DNA of 6,584 bases from Anaerolineae bacterium (GTDB taxonomy: Bacteria; Chloroflexota; Anaerolineae; Aggregatilineales; Phototrophicaceae): positions 1 to 6,584 of the forward strand of contig JANQRM010000226.1 in the NCBI GenBank assembly GCA_028284565.1. The letters run 5' to 3'. Of this stretch, positions 1 to 6,584 are shown piece by piece (the stretch's first letter is position 1; the number at the start of each line of letters is the position of its first letter). The notes beneath the pieces were generated by a model, which did not search any database, was not told the DNA's origin, and saw only the letters and a list, made by a program, of their open reading frames with translations. The position numbers and the translations under genes are program-made.

Positions 1-3000
1 CGGCAAAGAGGCGCTGTTCACGTTCAGCTTCCTCTGCCCGTTGGCGTTCTTCAATCTCACGTAAGAGGCGGGTATTGGCTTTGGAGAGTTCAGTTGTGCG
101 TGTCAGGACGCGCTTTTCTAAGTCTTCATTGGTTGCCAAGAGGGAGTTTTGGGCGATTTTGCTATCGGTAATATCGGTGGCGACACCGAGTAAGCTATAG
201 CGTCCTGGCGTGAGTTGGCGCACTTGGACATCTTCATTCAGCCAGCGAATCTCACCAGTTGGCAATTCACAACGATATTCTTGATGATAGAAGTATTGTC
301 CGTCGTGGATGTGCTGGCGGAAGATTTCGTTAAATTGTTGGCGGTCTTCTTCCAAAATCGACTTCTGCCATTGTGTGGTATAGTCTTCTTTACGTCCTGC
401 CATCGGCAAGAAGGTTTGCGCAGATTCTTCGTTTGCTACATGGATATTCCATGCAAACTCCCCATTGAGTTTTTCGGTTACGATGGCATACCACAAGAGG
501 CAATGTGCGCTAGCAAGCAATTGCTGAAGTTGGGCTTGGGCTTGTTTAATATCCGTCAAGTCATGCACCACACCGATTAAGCCCGTGATATTATTTTCGG
601 CATCCTTGAGAGGAGATTTAGTAACGCGAATCCATTGTTCTTGCGCGTTACTGTCCGTATAAGATTCCTCACGTATCAGAGTTTCACCATTTTGGAGCAG
701 AGCGAGTTCTTCATCTAATAAGGTCTCAGTTAATTCGCGCTTAATAAAGTCAAAGGCTGGTTGGTCTGCAATATCAGCTGAGTGATAGGTTCGTGCTTGA
801 CGATTGGTTAAAATGAACTCGCCATCCAAATTTTTCACAAACACGATATCGGGCAAGCTGTCAATAATGGTTCGCAGGACATTTCGTTCAGCTTCTAATT
901 CAGTCTCGGCTTGTTGTCGTTTTTGGATTTGTTCGGTTAAAGCTGAATTGGCTTGGCGCAAGACCGATGTTTGCTGGTTAATTTCCGATTGCAGATTGTC
1001 GGCTTGGCTTTGAACCTGTGCAAACAGGCGAGCATTGCGGATGGCGAGCGAGGCTTGTTCAGCAAAAATATTGAGTTGTTCACTATCTTGTTGGGTGAAG
1101 CGATCTAACTCGGCAGAGTTGAGTGTGATAAAACCGATGACCTCATCATCCAATAAAATCGGCGATGCAAGATTGGATTGAATCCAGTCGCTTCCACCGA
1201 CTGGAGACCACTGATCATCAAGTTCGGTCACATCAGGGATGATATAAGAACGTTTGTGTTCAATAACCCAACGTAGATTATACGTTGTCGATAAGTCTAA
1301 GGTATTGCCAGTACGGTTCGTTGGTTTCCCGTGTTGGTCTTTATAGCCTCTTGACCGATGGATTCTTGCTGTGTTATTGCTTTCAATAAACATCACATCG
1401 GCAGTGTCGCTGGGGACGACCTGATTCACGTGGCTTAAAATCAGATCAAGGACTGTATCTAAATCAAGCGACTGATTCAGCGCGGTCGCGGTATCACGCA
1501 GGGCTTCCGCAAGTTTGCGTTGATTGCGTTCTGCCTGTTGCGCGGCTTTACGTTGCTGAATATCGCGCGCGAAGCTCAAAATCGCTTCTTGCCCTTGATA
1601 TTGAATAACTTGGCTGGTGACTTCGACGGGGATGCGTCGTCCATCTTGATGGCGATATGATAGCTCTAATAACATGCGTCCTTGCCCTTGCAAGCGCAAG
1701 ACCATTTGGTTTGTGGATGCCGCATTTTGTATTTCAATATCACTAATTTTATGGACTTTAAGTTCATCTGTCGTATAGCCCAATAATTTACTCGCCGACT
1801 GGTTGGCATCTAAGATCGCGCCATCTTGGGTGCTAACTACTAAAATCGCATCATTGCCATGCTCAAATAATTCGCGGTACTGCTTCTCTGAATTGCGTAG
1901 GGCTTCTTCGATTTGCTTTTGAGGCGTAATATCCCGCGAGACCCAGACCACCATATCTGTTTTGGGTATCGGGTTGACGATAGCATTGGTCCAACGGATT
2001 TCGCCGTCGAGTTCGAATTCATAATCTACACGAGTTGCCTGTTGTGTTTCTAATACAGTATTGACGTGTTGCAAAAAGCGATCAGCCAATTTTTTGGGAA
2101 AAATATCATGAAAGGACTTGCCCAAGACTTCGCTACGAGGTAAATAGCGCAATTCTGATTTGGTCGGGGCGATTTTGAGATAACGTCCATCCCGGTTGAG
2201 AACAAAGACATTATCCGTCATGCTTGTAAAAATACTCCGCATCTCACGATAGGCGGAAGTTAACGACTGTTCGACTTGGCTTTGAATAGAGACATCATGG
2301 GAGATACACAATACCCGTGTCGCATCACTCTGTGGCTCTTGTGTGACCGTCATATTGAGCATGATATCCATGACACCGCCATCGGCACGACGATATTGCA
2401 ATGGGATATGCTGGAGATCGCCGTCTTGCCATAAACGTGGCAAGATAATTGTTTGGAATTGTTCAGCAGAGTCAGCCGTCATGACATCGGAATAGGGTTT
2501 CCCAATGATTCTTTCTCCTTCATAACCCGTTTCCCGAAGCCACTGTGCATTCACCGAGACAACGTTTGCATCTGAATCAAAAGAATGAATCATGACAGGC
2601 GCATGTTCATAAATCTGCCGAAAGCGCGCTTCGCTTTGACGTAAGCTATCTTCGGCACCTTTGCGTTCGGTTACATCCTCAGCAATGCCCAAGTAACCGA
2701 TCATCTCCCCGTCATCATTGAGCATGATCGAAGCTGATAGAAGTACATCTATCCACGACCCATTCTTATGCGCTTGTCGCACGTTCCCCCGCCACGCACC
2801 CTCCTTAAGGAGTATGGCGTTCATATCCTGCCATTTCATATCATTTTCATAACGGGTGGGAACGAGATGAATGATGGATTGACCAATTGCCTCTTCGTCT
2901 GTCCAGCCATAGAGCGATTGTGCCGCTGAGTTCCAACTGGTGATGATGAAATCGGTATCAGTTGATATGACGGAATCAGAAATATTGCTGAGCAAAGTAT

Positions 3001-3772
3001 CCCGATGTTTGAGATGCTTCACAGCTCTTTGATAGGCAGTGATGTCCTGTATTAAAACATAAAGCAAATTTTGTCCGTCGATCGTTACGGGATGTCCATA
3101 GACTTCGACATCACGAATATCACCCGACGCATGACGATGTTGAAATTGAAACACGCTGGTTGTCTCGTCCATGATGCGAGAGACATTTTGGTCGATAAAA
3201 TCTTGTGCGTGTACAGCAAGGTCTCCGATGCGTTTCTGTTTGATTTCCGTCAGTGAATACCCATAAAACTCGCAGGCTGTGGCATTGGCATCCAGAATCC
3301 CTTGTGTTTCGGGGTCAATCAAAAGTTTCATCCGTTGATGTTCCTCAAAGAGATGCTTATACCAGAGATGATTGTCCGTCTTGGATATGGGTGAGGGTTG
3401 GTCTAGGACACGCGCAAGGCGATGCTTCAGCGTAGCCGAGGACAAGGGCAATGTTAGGACATCATCGCAATCCAATGTCCATGCCAAGTCAATGAGGTCG
3501 TCGTCGGATGGGCAAAAGGCAAGAATGGGAATATCTTCAGCTGGAAGCTCACGTAATTGAACAATGACATCCTGAGGAGAATGGCTTTGCAACTTGCTAT
3601 CTACCAACACCGCTTGAGGTGATTGCAAGAGGTATGTTTCTAGTGCATCCTTGCTCGATTCAGCATGATGCAGTTCGTAAGACATTGACTCCAGCACGGT
3701 GTCAAAATTAGCTACCCGTGCGGGGTCGTCACTGATAATTAGCAATTGAATCGTAGAGGTTTGTATTGCCAT
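1..3772 (-). CDS. Multi-PAS/GAF sensory protein with N-terminal receiver-like domain, probable hybrid histidine kinase (C-terminus beyond window)
   Basis: One minus-strand frame stays open from the ATG at 3772 to the window edge: 1257 codons with no stop. Approximate domains: receiver-like 1-124; PAS 138-248, 252-370, 379-496, 506-617 and 628-740; GAF 753-917; coiled coil 917-961; PAS 962-1076; PAS (fold-3 type) 1083-1204; coiled coil from about 1210 to the edge. The PAS domains end in typical PAC motifs, such as IQDIT, AEDVTER, ISHDV, SRDIT, FARDI, VHDLTD and ATDITD. The receiver keeps the acidic pair D15/D16 and the acceptor D58 (VLVD), but has C87 and L108 where Thr/Ser and Lys are expected. 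No transmembrane segment or signal peptide is visible, so the protein is probably a cytoplasmic sensor of small ligands, redox state or light. A DHp/ATPase kinase core would follow in such proteins but is outside the window; a cyclase or other output is possible. ATG 3772 is the first start after an in-frame TGA, and it has no Shine-Dalgarno. Confidence 0.9.
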   Translation of the reverse strand, partial: MAIQTSTIQLLIISDDPARVANFDTVLESMSYELHHAESSKDALETYLLQSPQAVLVDSKLQSHSPQDVIVQLRELPAEDIPILAFCPSDDDLIDLAWTLDCDDVLTLPLSSATLKHRLARVLDQPSPISKTDNHLWYKHLFEEHQRMKLLIDPETQGILDANATACEFYGYSLTEIKQKRIGDLAVHAQDFIDQNVSRIMDETTSVFQFQHRHASGDIRDVEVYGHPVTIDGQNLLYVLIQDITAYQRAVKHLKHRDTLLSNISDSVISTDTDFIITSWNSAAQSLYGWTDEEAIGQSIIHLVPTRYENDMKWQDMNAILLKEGAWRGNVRQAHKNGSWIDVLLSASIMLNDDGEMIGYLGIAEDVTERKGAEDSLRQSEARFRQIYEHAPVMIHSFDSDANVVSVNAQWLRETGYEGERIIGKPYSDVMTADSAEQFQTIILPRLWQDGDLQHIPLQYRRADGGVMDIMLNMTVTQEPQSDATRVLCISHDVSIQSQVEQSLTSAYREMRSIFTSMTDNVFVLNRDGRYLKIAPTKSELRYLPRSEVLGKSFHDIFPKKLADRFLQHVNTVLETQQATRVDYEFELDGEIRWTNAIVNPIPKTDMVVWVSRDITPQKQIEEALRNSEKQYRELFEHGNDAILVVSTQDGAILDANQSASKLLGYTTDELKVHKISDIEIQNAASTNQMVLRLQGQGRMLLELSYRHQDGRRIPVEVTSQVIQYQGQEAILSFARDIQQRKAAQQAERNQRKLAEALRDTATALNQSLDLDTVLDLILSHVNQVVPSDTADVMFIESNNTARIHRSRGYKDQHGKPTNRTGNTLDLSTTYNLRWVIEHKRSYIIPDVTELDDQWSPVGGSDWIQSNLASPILLDDEVIGFITLNSAELDRFTQQDSEQLNIFAEQASLAIRNARLFAQVQSQADNLQSEINQQTSVLRQANSALTEQIQKRQQAETELEAERNVLRTIIDSLPDIVFVKNLDGEFILTNRQARTYHSADIADQPAFDFIKRELTETLLDEELALLQNGETLIREESYTDSNAQEQWIRVTKSPLKDAENNITGLIGVVHDLTDIKQAQAQLQQLLASAHCLLWYAIVTEKLNGEFAWNIHVANEESAQTFLPMAGRKEDYTTQWQKSILEEDRQQFNEIFRQHIHDGQYFYHQEYRCELPTGEIRWLNEDVQVRQLTPGRYSLLGVATDITDSKIAQNSLLATNEDLEKRVLTRTTELSKANTRLLREIEERQRAEEAEREQRLFA

Positions 3773-3860
3773 AGAAAAAAGACACGATCATCGACAAATG
3801 AACTGTCTCTATAGCATAGCCCCAACCCTCTTAATTTGACCCTTAAGAACTTGTAACATG
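3773..3860. other. Short intergenic gap between aminotransferase and sensor genes
   Basis: These 88 nt separate the TAG stop of the aminotransferase from the ATG of the sensor gene on the same strand. Read on the minus strand, the gap ends in a pyrimidine-rich run (CTTTTTTCT) touching the ATG, where a ribosome binding site would be expected. A possible -10 (TATAGA or TATGCT) lies mid-gap without a convincing -35. The only inverted repeat is a weak 5-bp CTTAA/TTAAG pair without a following T-tract, so I do not call a terminator. Read-through from the aminotransferase and a separate weak promoter are both possible. Confidence 0.5.
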
Positions 3861-5051
3861 CTACGCGGGAATCGCCTCTAAATGGGACGCTTTTTGCTGT
3901 TTTTGAATGAATTCAGCTATACGCTTTAAGGCTTCCTTGAGGTTGTCTTCATTATTGGTATAACTGATGCGGATAAAGCCTGTTCCACTTGCACCAAAGG
4001 CACTGCCGGGTATGACTGCCACCTGTTGGTCAAGCAAGAGTTGTTCACAGAATTCCTCGTCGCTCAAGCCTGTGGTAGAGATGTCTGCAAAGGCATAAAA
4101 CGAACCACCGGGATTAAAGCAGGTTAAGCCCAAATCATTCAGCCCATCCACGATGATTCGGCGACGTTGGTCATAGGATTCGACCATTTCCATCACGTCG
4201 GATTCGCCATGTTCTATTGCCTGTAATGCCGATACTTGTCCCATCGTCGGGGCAGACATAATGAGGTATTGATGCAACTTCTTCATCGCAGAAATCAGCG
4301 GTTCCGGAGCCATGGCATAGCCAATGCGCCAGCCTGTCATCGCGTAGGACTTACTCACGCCACTGAGGACAATGGTGCGTTCCCTCATACTGTCTAAGGA
4401 TGCGAAACAGGTGTGTTCACCTTCATAGACGAGTCGTTCATAAATTTCGTCGGAAATCACCACAAGGTCATAGTGTTCTGCAACATCTGCAACCTGATAA
4501 AGGTGTTCGTCGGATAAAATTGCACCAGTCGGATTGTTGGGATAGCTCAACAAAATGGCTTTCGTGCGAGACGACATGCGCGCTTCTAAATCTGCGCCTG
4601 TCACTTGAAATTCGTTTTCAACATAGGTCGGGACGGTCACCGGAACGCCACCTGCCATCTCGACAGCCGCTGAGTTCGCTACAAAGCAGGGTTCGACAAC
4701 CAAGACTTCATCCCCCGGATTGAGGATGGCTTTCATCGCTAACCAGAGTGCCTCGCTGACCCCAACCGTGACCAGAACTTCATTGTCTGCGGAATAGCTC
4801 ACGCCATAACGTCGCGCCTGTTGTTTTGCAATCGCCTCGCGGAGTTCCAACATGCCAGCATTGGAGGTGTAACCCGTTTGTCCGGCTTGCAAGCTGTTGA
4901 TGCCTGCATCCATGATATGTTGGGGAGTCGTGAAGCTAGGTTCGCCAATGCTGAGTGAAATTACATCATCCATGGTAGCGGCGATGTCGAAGTAACGGCG
5001 GATTCCAGAAGGGCGAAGTTGTTGGACACTGTCTGAAACGAAACGATGCAT
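3861..5051 (-). CDS. PLP-dependent class I/II aminotransferase (fold type I)
   Basis: This cytoplasmic enzyme is expected to move an amino group between an amino acid and a 2-oxo acid through pyridoxal phosphate. From the ATG at 5051 it has 396 residues, normal for subgroup I aspartate/aromatic-type aminotransferases. Visible hallmarks: IGEPSF near residue 35, GYTSNAG near 60, YPNNPTG with N172/N173, SDEIY with D201 and Y204 (D201 pairs with the pyridine nitrogen), SGVSKSYAMTGWRIGY with the Schiff-base lysine K234 and the phosphate-contacting arginine R242, GGSFYAF near 315, and FIRISY with the substrate carboxylate arginine R361. The active site looks intact. A TTG four codons upstream (5063) is possible, but an AAGG directly abuts it and family members usually start near MHRF; from ATG 5051 the AAGG spacing is 12 nt, rather long. 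Substrate is not readable from sequence: aspartate, aromatic or alanine types fit, so no symbol is given. The sensor gene lies downstream on the same strand. Confidence 0.95.
   Translation of the reverse strand: MHRFVSDSVQQLRPSGIRRYFDIAATMDDVISLSIGEPSFTTPQHIMDAGINSLQAGQTGYTSNAGMLELREAIAKQQARRYGVSYSADNEVLVTVGVSEALWLAMKAILNPGDEVLVVEPCFVANSAAVEMAGGVPVTVPTYVENEFQVTGADLEARMSSRTKAILLSYPNNPTGAILSDEHLYQVADVAEHYDLVVISDEIYERLVYEGEHTCFASLDSMRERTIVLSGVSKSYAMTGWRIGYAMAPEPLISAMKKLHQYLIMSAPTMGQVSALQAIEHGESDVMEMVESYDQRRRIIVDGLNDLGLTCFNPGGSFYAFADISTTGLSDEEFCEQLLLDQQVAVIPGSAFGASGTGFIRISYTNNEDNLKEALKRIAEFIQKQQKASHLEAIPA
5025..5038. repeat. Related copy of the intergenic palindrome inside the aminotransferase 5' end
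   Basis: GACACTGTCTGAAA here is, in reverse complement, the same as the 16-nt TTTCAGACACAGTGTC at 5146-5161 except for a 2-nt deletion. It contains its own 9-nt palindrome GACA-C-TGTC (5025-5033). It lies within the first ten codons of the aminotransferase gene, about 127 bp centre to centre from the intergenic dyad. The pair could be a spaced operator, or simple inverted arms. Coding constraint makes coincidence possible. Confidence 0.4.
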
Positions 5052-5092
5052 ATTGAGATACAACCTTGTGAAATAAGTACCGCGATAGTTTT

Positions 5093-5098
5093 ATCATA
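5093..5098 (-). promoter_or_regulatory. Candidate -10 element for the aminotransferase gene
   Basis: On the minus strand this reads TATGAT, five of six matches to the bacterial housekeeping -10 consensus. It would start transcription near 5086 and leave a leader of about 35 nt. There is no good -35 hexamer 16-18 nt upstream, so it is either weak, activator-dependent or wrong. The dyad at 5145-5167 lies about 50 bp upstream of it, where an activator site might sit. Confidence 0.3.
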
Positions 5099-5144
5099 CA
5101 CAGCGCAGGAATGTATCCGCAGGTTCACGTAAATATTCGCCAAA

Positions 5145-5167
5145 TTTTCAGACACAGTGTCGGAAGA
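5145..5167. promoter_or_regulatory. Candidate operator: 23-nt imperfect dyad with perfect 11-nt core
   Basis: The core GACAC-A-GTGTC (5151-5161) is a perfect palindrome about a central A at 5156. Flanks TTTTCA and GGAAGA extend the symmetry, so 9 of 11 arm positions pair. It lies in the region between divergent starts at 5051 and 5328 and outside both genes. This is typical of a dimeric transcription factor site; no T-tract follows, so it is not an intrinsic terminator. The regulator cannot be named from sequence. Confidence 0.45.
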
Positions 5168-5258
5168 ATGAGAGTAGAACGTTAAAAGTGGAAAGTCAGA
5201 AAGTATTTCTCTTGATTGCTTGGATTTCACTGTGTAAGAGTCGGTATCTATGCAACTC

Positions 5259-5286
5259 TTGTAAGTGCAATTTGTGATACTTTAAT
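5259..5286 (+). promoter_or_regulatory. Candidate housekeeping promoter for the sigma/WD40 unit
   Basis: TTGTAA (5259-5264, 4/6 to TTGACA) and TTTAAT (5281-5286, 5/6 to TATAAT) are separated by 16 nt. Transcription would start near 5293, about 35 nt before the GTG at 5328. I could not identify a convincing autoregulatory ECF-type promoter in the same region, though ECF promoters are specific to each sigma group and easy to miss by eye. Confidence 0.35.
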
Positions 5287-5327
5287 CCTTAACTCGTATT
5301 ACATAGTGAGAACCATCAACAGAAAGT

Positions 5328-5870
5328 GTGATTTTGTCGAGACAGAATGGCAATCATCCTCACGAGCCAAAGCAGGAAGTGGATTGGGAGGCGGTGTATC
5401 GCGCGCAGATGCCACGTCTGTACAACTTCTTTCGCTATCGGCTGGGTGATAACCAACTCGCGCAAGATTTGACTGCCAGCACCTTCGAGAAAGCTTGGCG
5501 TTCCCGTGAGCTGTATCGGGCAGATGTGGGCGCATTCACAGGTTGGTTGTTCACGATTGCGCGCAATCTGGCGATGGATTATTTTCGTCAAAAACGCCCA
5601 GCACCGTTCCCGATTGAAGAGGCTTATGATGTCGCCAGTGATAGCAATCTCGAAGAGGATTTTGACAAACGTCGCCAATTCGCTCAGTTGATGACCTTGC
5701 TCCGTGTATTGCCCGCCGATGAACAGGAGTTGATCGCCCTGAAATACGGTGCAGGCATGACGAACCGCGACATCGCCAAGCAAACCCAATATAGCGAATC
5801 GAATGTTGGCACTCGCCTTCACCGACTCTTAAAGAAACTCCGTATTGAACTGGAAGACTCTTATGACTGA
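5328..5870 (+). CDS. ECF-family RNA polymerase sigma-70 factor
   Basis: This factor would direct RNA polymerase core to a special promoter set. At 180 residues it has the size of ECF sigma factors: region 2 and region 4 with no region 3. Region 2 spans about 22-91: the core-binding helix around DNQLAQDLTASTFEKAW (41-57) and the -10 reading segment containing GWLFTIARNLAMDYFRQKR (72-90). An acidic linker follows (about 97-112), then region 4 (117-172), whose helix-turn-helix is MTNRDIAKQTQYSESNVGTRL (144-164, from the preceding GAG) for -35 recognition. The start is uncertain: GTG 5328 is the first candidate after an in-frame TGA at 5307, with a poorly spaced AGAAAG. TTG 5334 and GTG 5379 are alternatives, and all leave region 2 intact. 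The last 8 nt overlap the next gene, implying coupled translation with its probable regulator. No C-terminal extension is present, so control is expected to come from a partner protein. Confidence 0.93.
   Translation: MILSRQNGNHPHEPKQEVDWEAVYRAQMPRLYNFFRYRLGDNQLAQDLTASTFEKAWRSRELYRADVGAFTGWLFTIARNLAMDYFRQKRPAPFPIEEAYDVASDSNLEEDFDKRRQFAQLMTLLRVLPADEQELIALKYGAGMTNRDIAKQTQYSESNVGTRLHRLLKKLRIELEDSYD
5852..5870 (+). promoter_or_regulatory. Ribosome binding site and ATGACTGA stop/start overlap
   Basis: GGAAG (5852-5856) sits 6 nt before the ATG at 5863, good Shine-Dalgarno spacing that decides the start of the WD40 gene. The ATG precedes and overlaps the sigma TGA at 5868-5870, a common sign of translational coupling at near-equal amounts. 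Confidence 0.75.
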
Positions 5871-6584
5871 CGACTTTCTCTCGCAATTCCGTAAAGACCC
5901 GCCAGACGACTTCGTGAACGACCTCTGGCGTAAATTGAATACACAGGACATACAAGACTCTATGACAAATCAAAATCATTTGAATCCATCGCTTGCCCCA
6001 CTCGCCACCATGCCGAAGACTAAACGTCCGCGACGGAATATCTTGACTCTCGTTGCTTCACTGCTTCTTGTTATCCTCGTTGGGAGTGTAGTTCTCTTGG
6101 CGAATCGTCCCGCCTTGCCGGATACCCCATTGGCAGAAGGCATCCCGATTCCACAGAATCTGGAGCCAATTCGCATAGATAATATTCATGAAGCCACCGA
6201 ACTCGTCAGCTTTGGAGATGGGTCGCTACAACGGATGGCTTGGTCGCCTGATGGGACAACTATTGCTGTCGGCGCAACGAAAGGGCTATTGATTTATGAC
6301 ACCGACTTAACCCTCTTGCGTGATTTTGCCTTGCCTCATGGAGTCAGTGCACTCGATTATAGTCAGGATGGACAGTGGCTGGTCATTGGTGATCGTTTAG
6401 GACAACTGACGCTCTATGACGCTGAAAGCTACAGCTTCGTGAATACCGTGCTAGCACATGGCGACCTTGTTCGGGAACTAGCAATCACGCCAGATGATAC
6501 GCAGGTGTTCTCCTGTGGATTTGACGGCACACTACAAGGCTGGGACATCAGCGCTAGCGGGCTAAGTGCGCTTGCTATCCCCAT
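5863..6584 (+). CDS. Single-pass membrane WD40-repeat protein, putative anti-sigma/sensor partner (C-terminus beyond window)
   Basis: 240 codons are visible, open at the right edge. Residues 1-58 are polar and end in a positive patch (KTKRPRR, 52-58). A hydrophobic helix follows at 60-80 (ILTLVASLLLVILVGSVVLLA region), then a proline-rich linker (83-103), then WD40-type blades: about 118-146 (AWSPDGTTIAVG...LLIYD), 159-187 (LDYSQDGQWLVIG...LTLYD) and 199-228 (AITPDDTQVFSCGFDGTLQGWD). More blades must lie beyond the edge to close a propeller. By the positive-inside rule the N-terminus is cytoplasmic and the propeller extracytoplasmic. Overlap with the sigma gene suggests that the short cytoplasmic part (with DPPDDFVNDLWRKL, 12-25) holds the sigma factor. 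I see no HxxxCxxC zinc-finger motif, so the anti-sigma role rests on context and topology. An alternative start is ATG 5962, but it lacks the clear ribosome binding site. Confidence 0.85.
   Translation, partial: MTDDFLSQFRKDPPDDFVNDLWRKLNTQDIQDSMTNQNHLNPSLAPLATMPKTKRPRRNILTLVASLLLVILVGSVVLLANRPALPDTPLAEGIPIPQNLEPIRIDNIHEATELVSFGDGSLQRMAWSPDGTTIAVGATKGLLIYDTDLTLLRDFALPHGVSALDYSQDGQWLVIGDRLGQLTLYDAESYSFVNTVLAHGDLVRELAITPDDTQVFSCGFDGTLQGWDISASGLSALAIP

Noticed and set aside
215..580. Plus-strand open frame of 121 codons
   Set aside because: It lies fully opposite the sensor gene's last visible PAS domain, whose minus-strand frame gives clear PAS/PAC motifs; the plus translation has no recognisable domain.
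804..1013. Plus-strand open frame of 69 codons
   Set aside because: It is antisense to the coiled coil and PAS6 start of the sensor, with no domain or ribosome binding site support.
3071..3560. Three overlapping small plus-strand open frames
   Set aside because: All are antisense to the receiver and first PAS domain of the sensor, and they overlap each other.
3785..3793. CGATCATCG palindrome upstream of the sensor gene
   Set aside because: Four-base arms are expected by chance, and nothing similar recurs in the other intergenic region.
3820..3850. Possible terminator hairpin after the aminotransferase
   Set aside because: Only a weak 5-bp A/T-rich CTTAA/TTAAG stem is present, with no following T-tract.
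4400..4723. Plus-strand open frame of 107 codons
   Set aside because: It is antisense to the aminotransferase active-site region; its Arg/His/Pro-rich translation is a composition shadow.
4961..5230. Minus-strand open frame spanning the intergenic region into the aminotransferase start
   Set aside because: It is in a different frame from the aminotransferase, has no recognisable domain and covers the promoter region.
5316..5822. Minus-strand open frame of 168 codons
   Set aside because: It is antisense to the sigma factor, whose plus frame carries clear region 2 and region 4 motifs.
5551..5979. Minus-strand open frame of 142 codons
   Set aside because: It is antisense to the sigma and WD40 genes, with no domain resemblance.

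Overview
The window carries four protein-coding genes in two divergent transcription units around an intergenic region at about 5052-5327. The style suggests a bacterium of the Chloroflexota, Anaerolineae-like. Three things point that way: a very long PAS/GAF signalling protein with recurrent AER.QR..A linkers, an ECF sigma factor overlapped by a single-pass membrane WD40 protein, and mid-range GC content. This placement is by style only, not by database search.

Left unit (minus strand). A fold-type I PLP aminotransferase (3861-5051) is followed, after an 88-nt gap, by a very large sensory protein. That protein starts at 3772 and is still open when it leaves the window at base 1, so at least 1257 residues are visible. 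It has an N-terminal receiver-like domain, five PAS domains, a GAF domain, a coiled coil, two more PAS domains and a second coiled coil. No catalytic or output domain lies inside the window. A histidine kinase core is the likely end, but that is inference.

Right unit (plus strand). An ECF-type RNA polymerase sigma factor (5328-5870) overlaps by 8 nt the start of a membrane-anchored WD40 beta-propeller protein (5863 to beyond 6584). The layout is that of a sigma factor with its membrane-bound regulator. The second protein has about 58 cytoplasmic residues, one transmembrane helix and an outward-facing propeller. No zinc-finger anti-sigma motif is visible.

The divergent region contains plausible promoters in both directions and an 11-nt perfect palindrome inside an imperfect 23-nt dyad. 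Two related partial sites flank it, one within the first codons of the aminotransferase gene. I saw no RNA genes, insertion sequences, CRISPR arrays or clear intrinsic terminators. The most interesting items are the sigma/WD40 pair, the degenerate receiver, and the operator-like site family.
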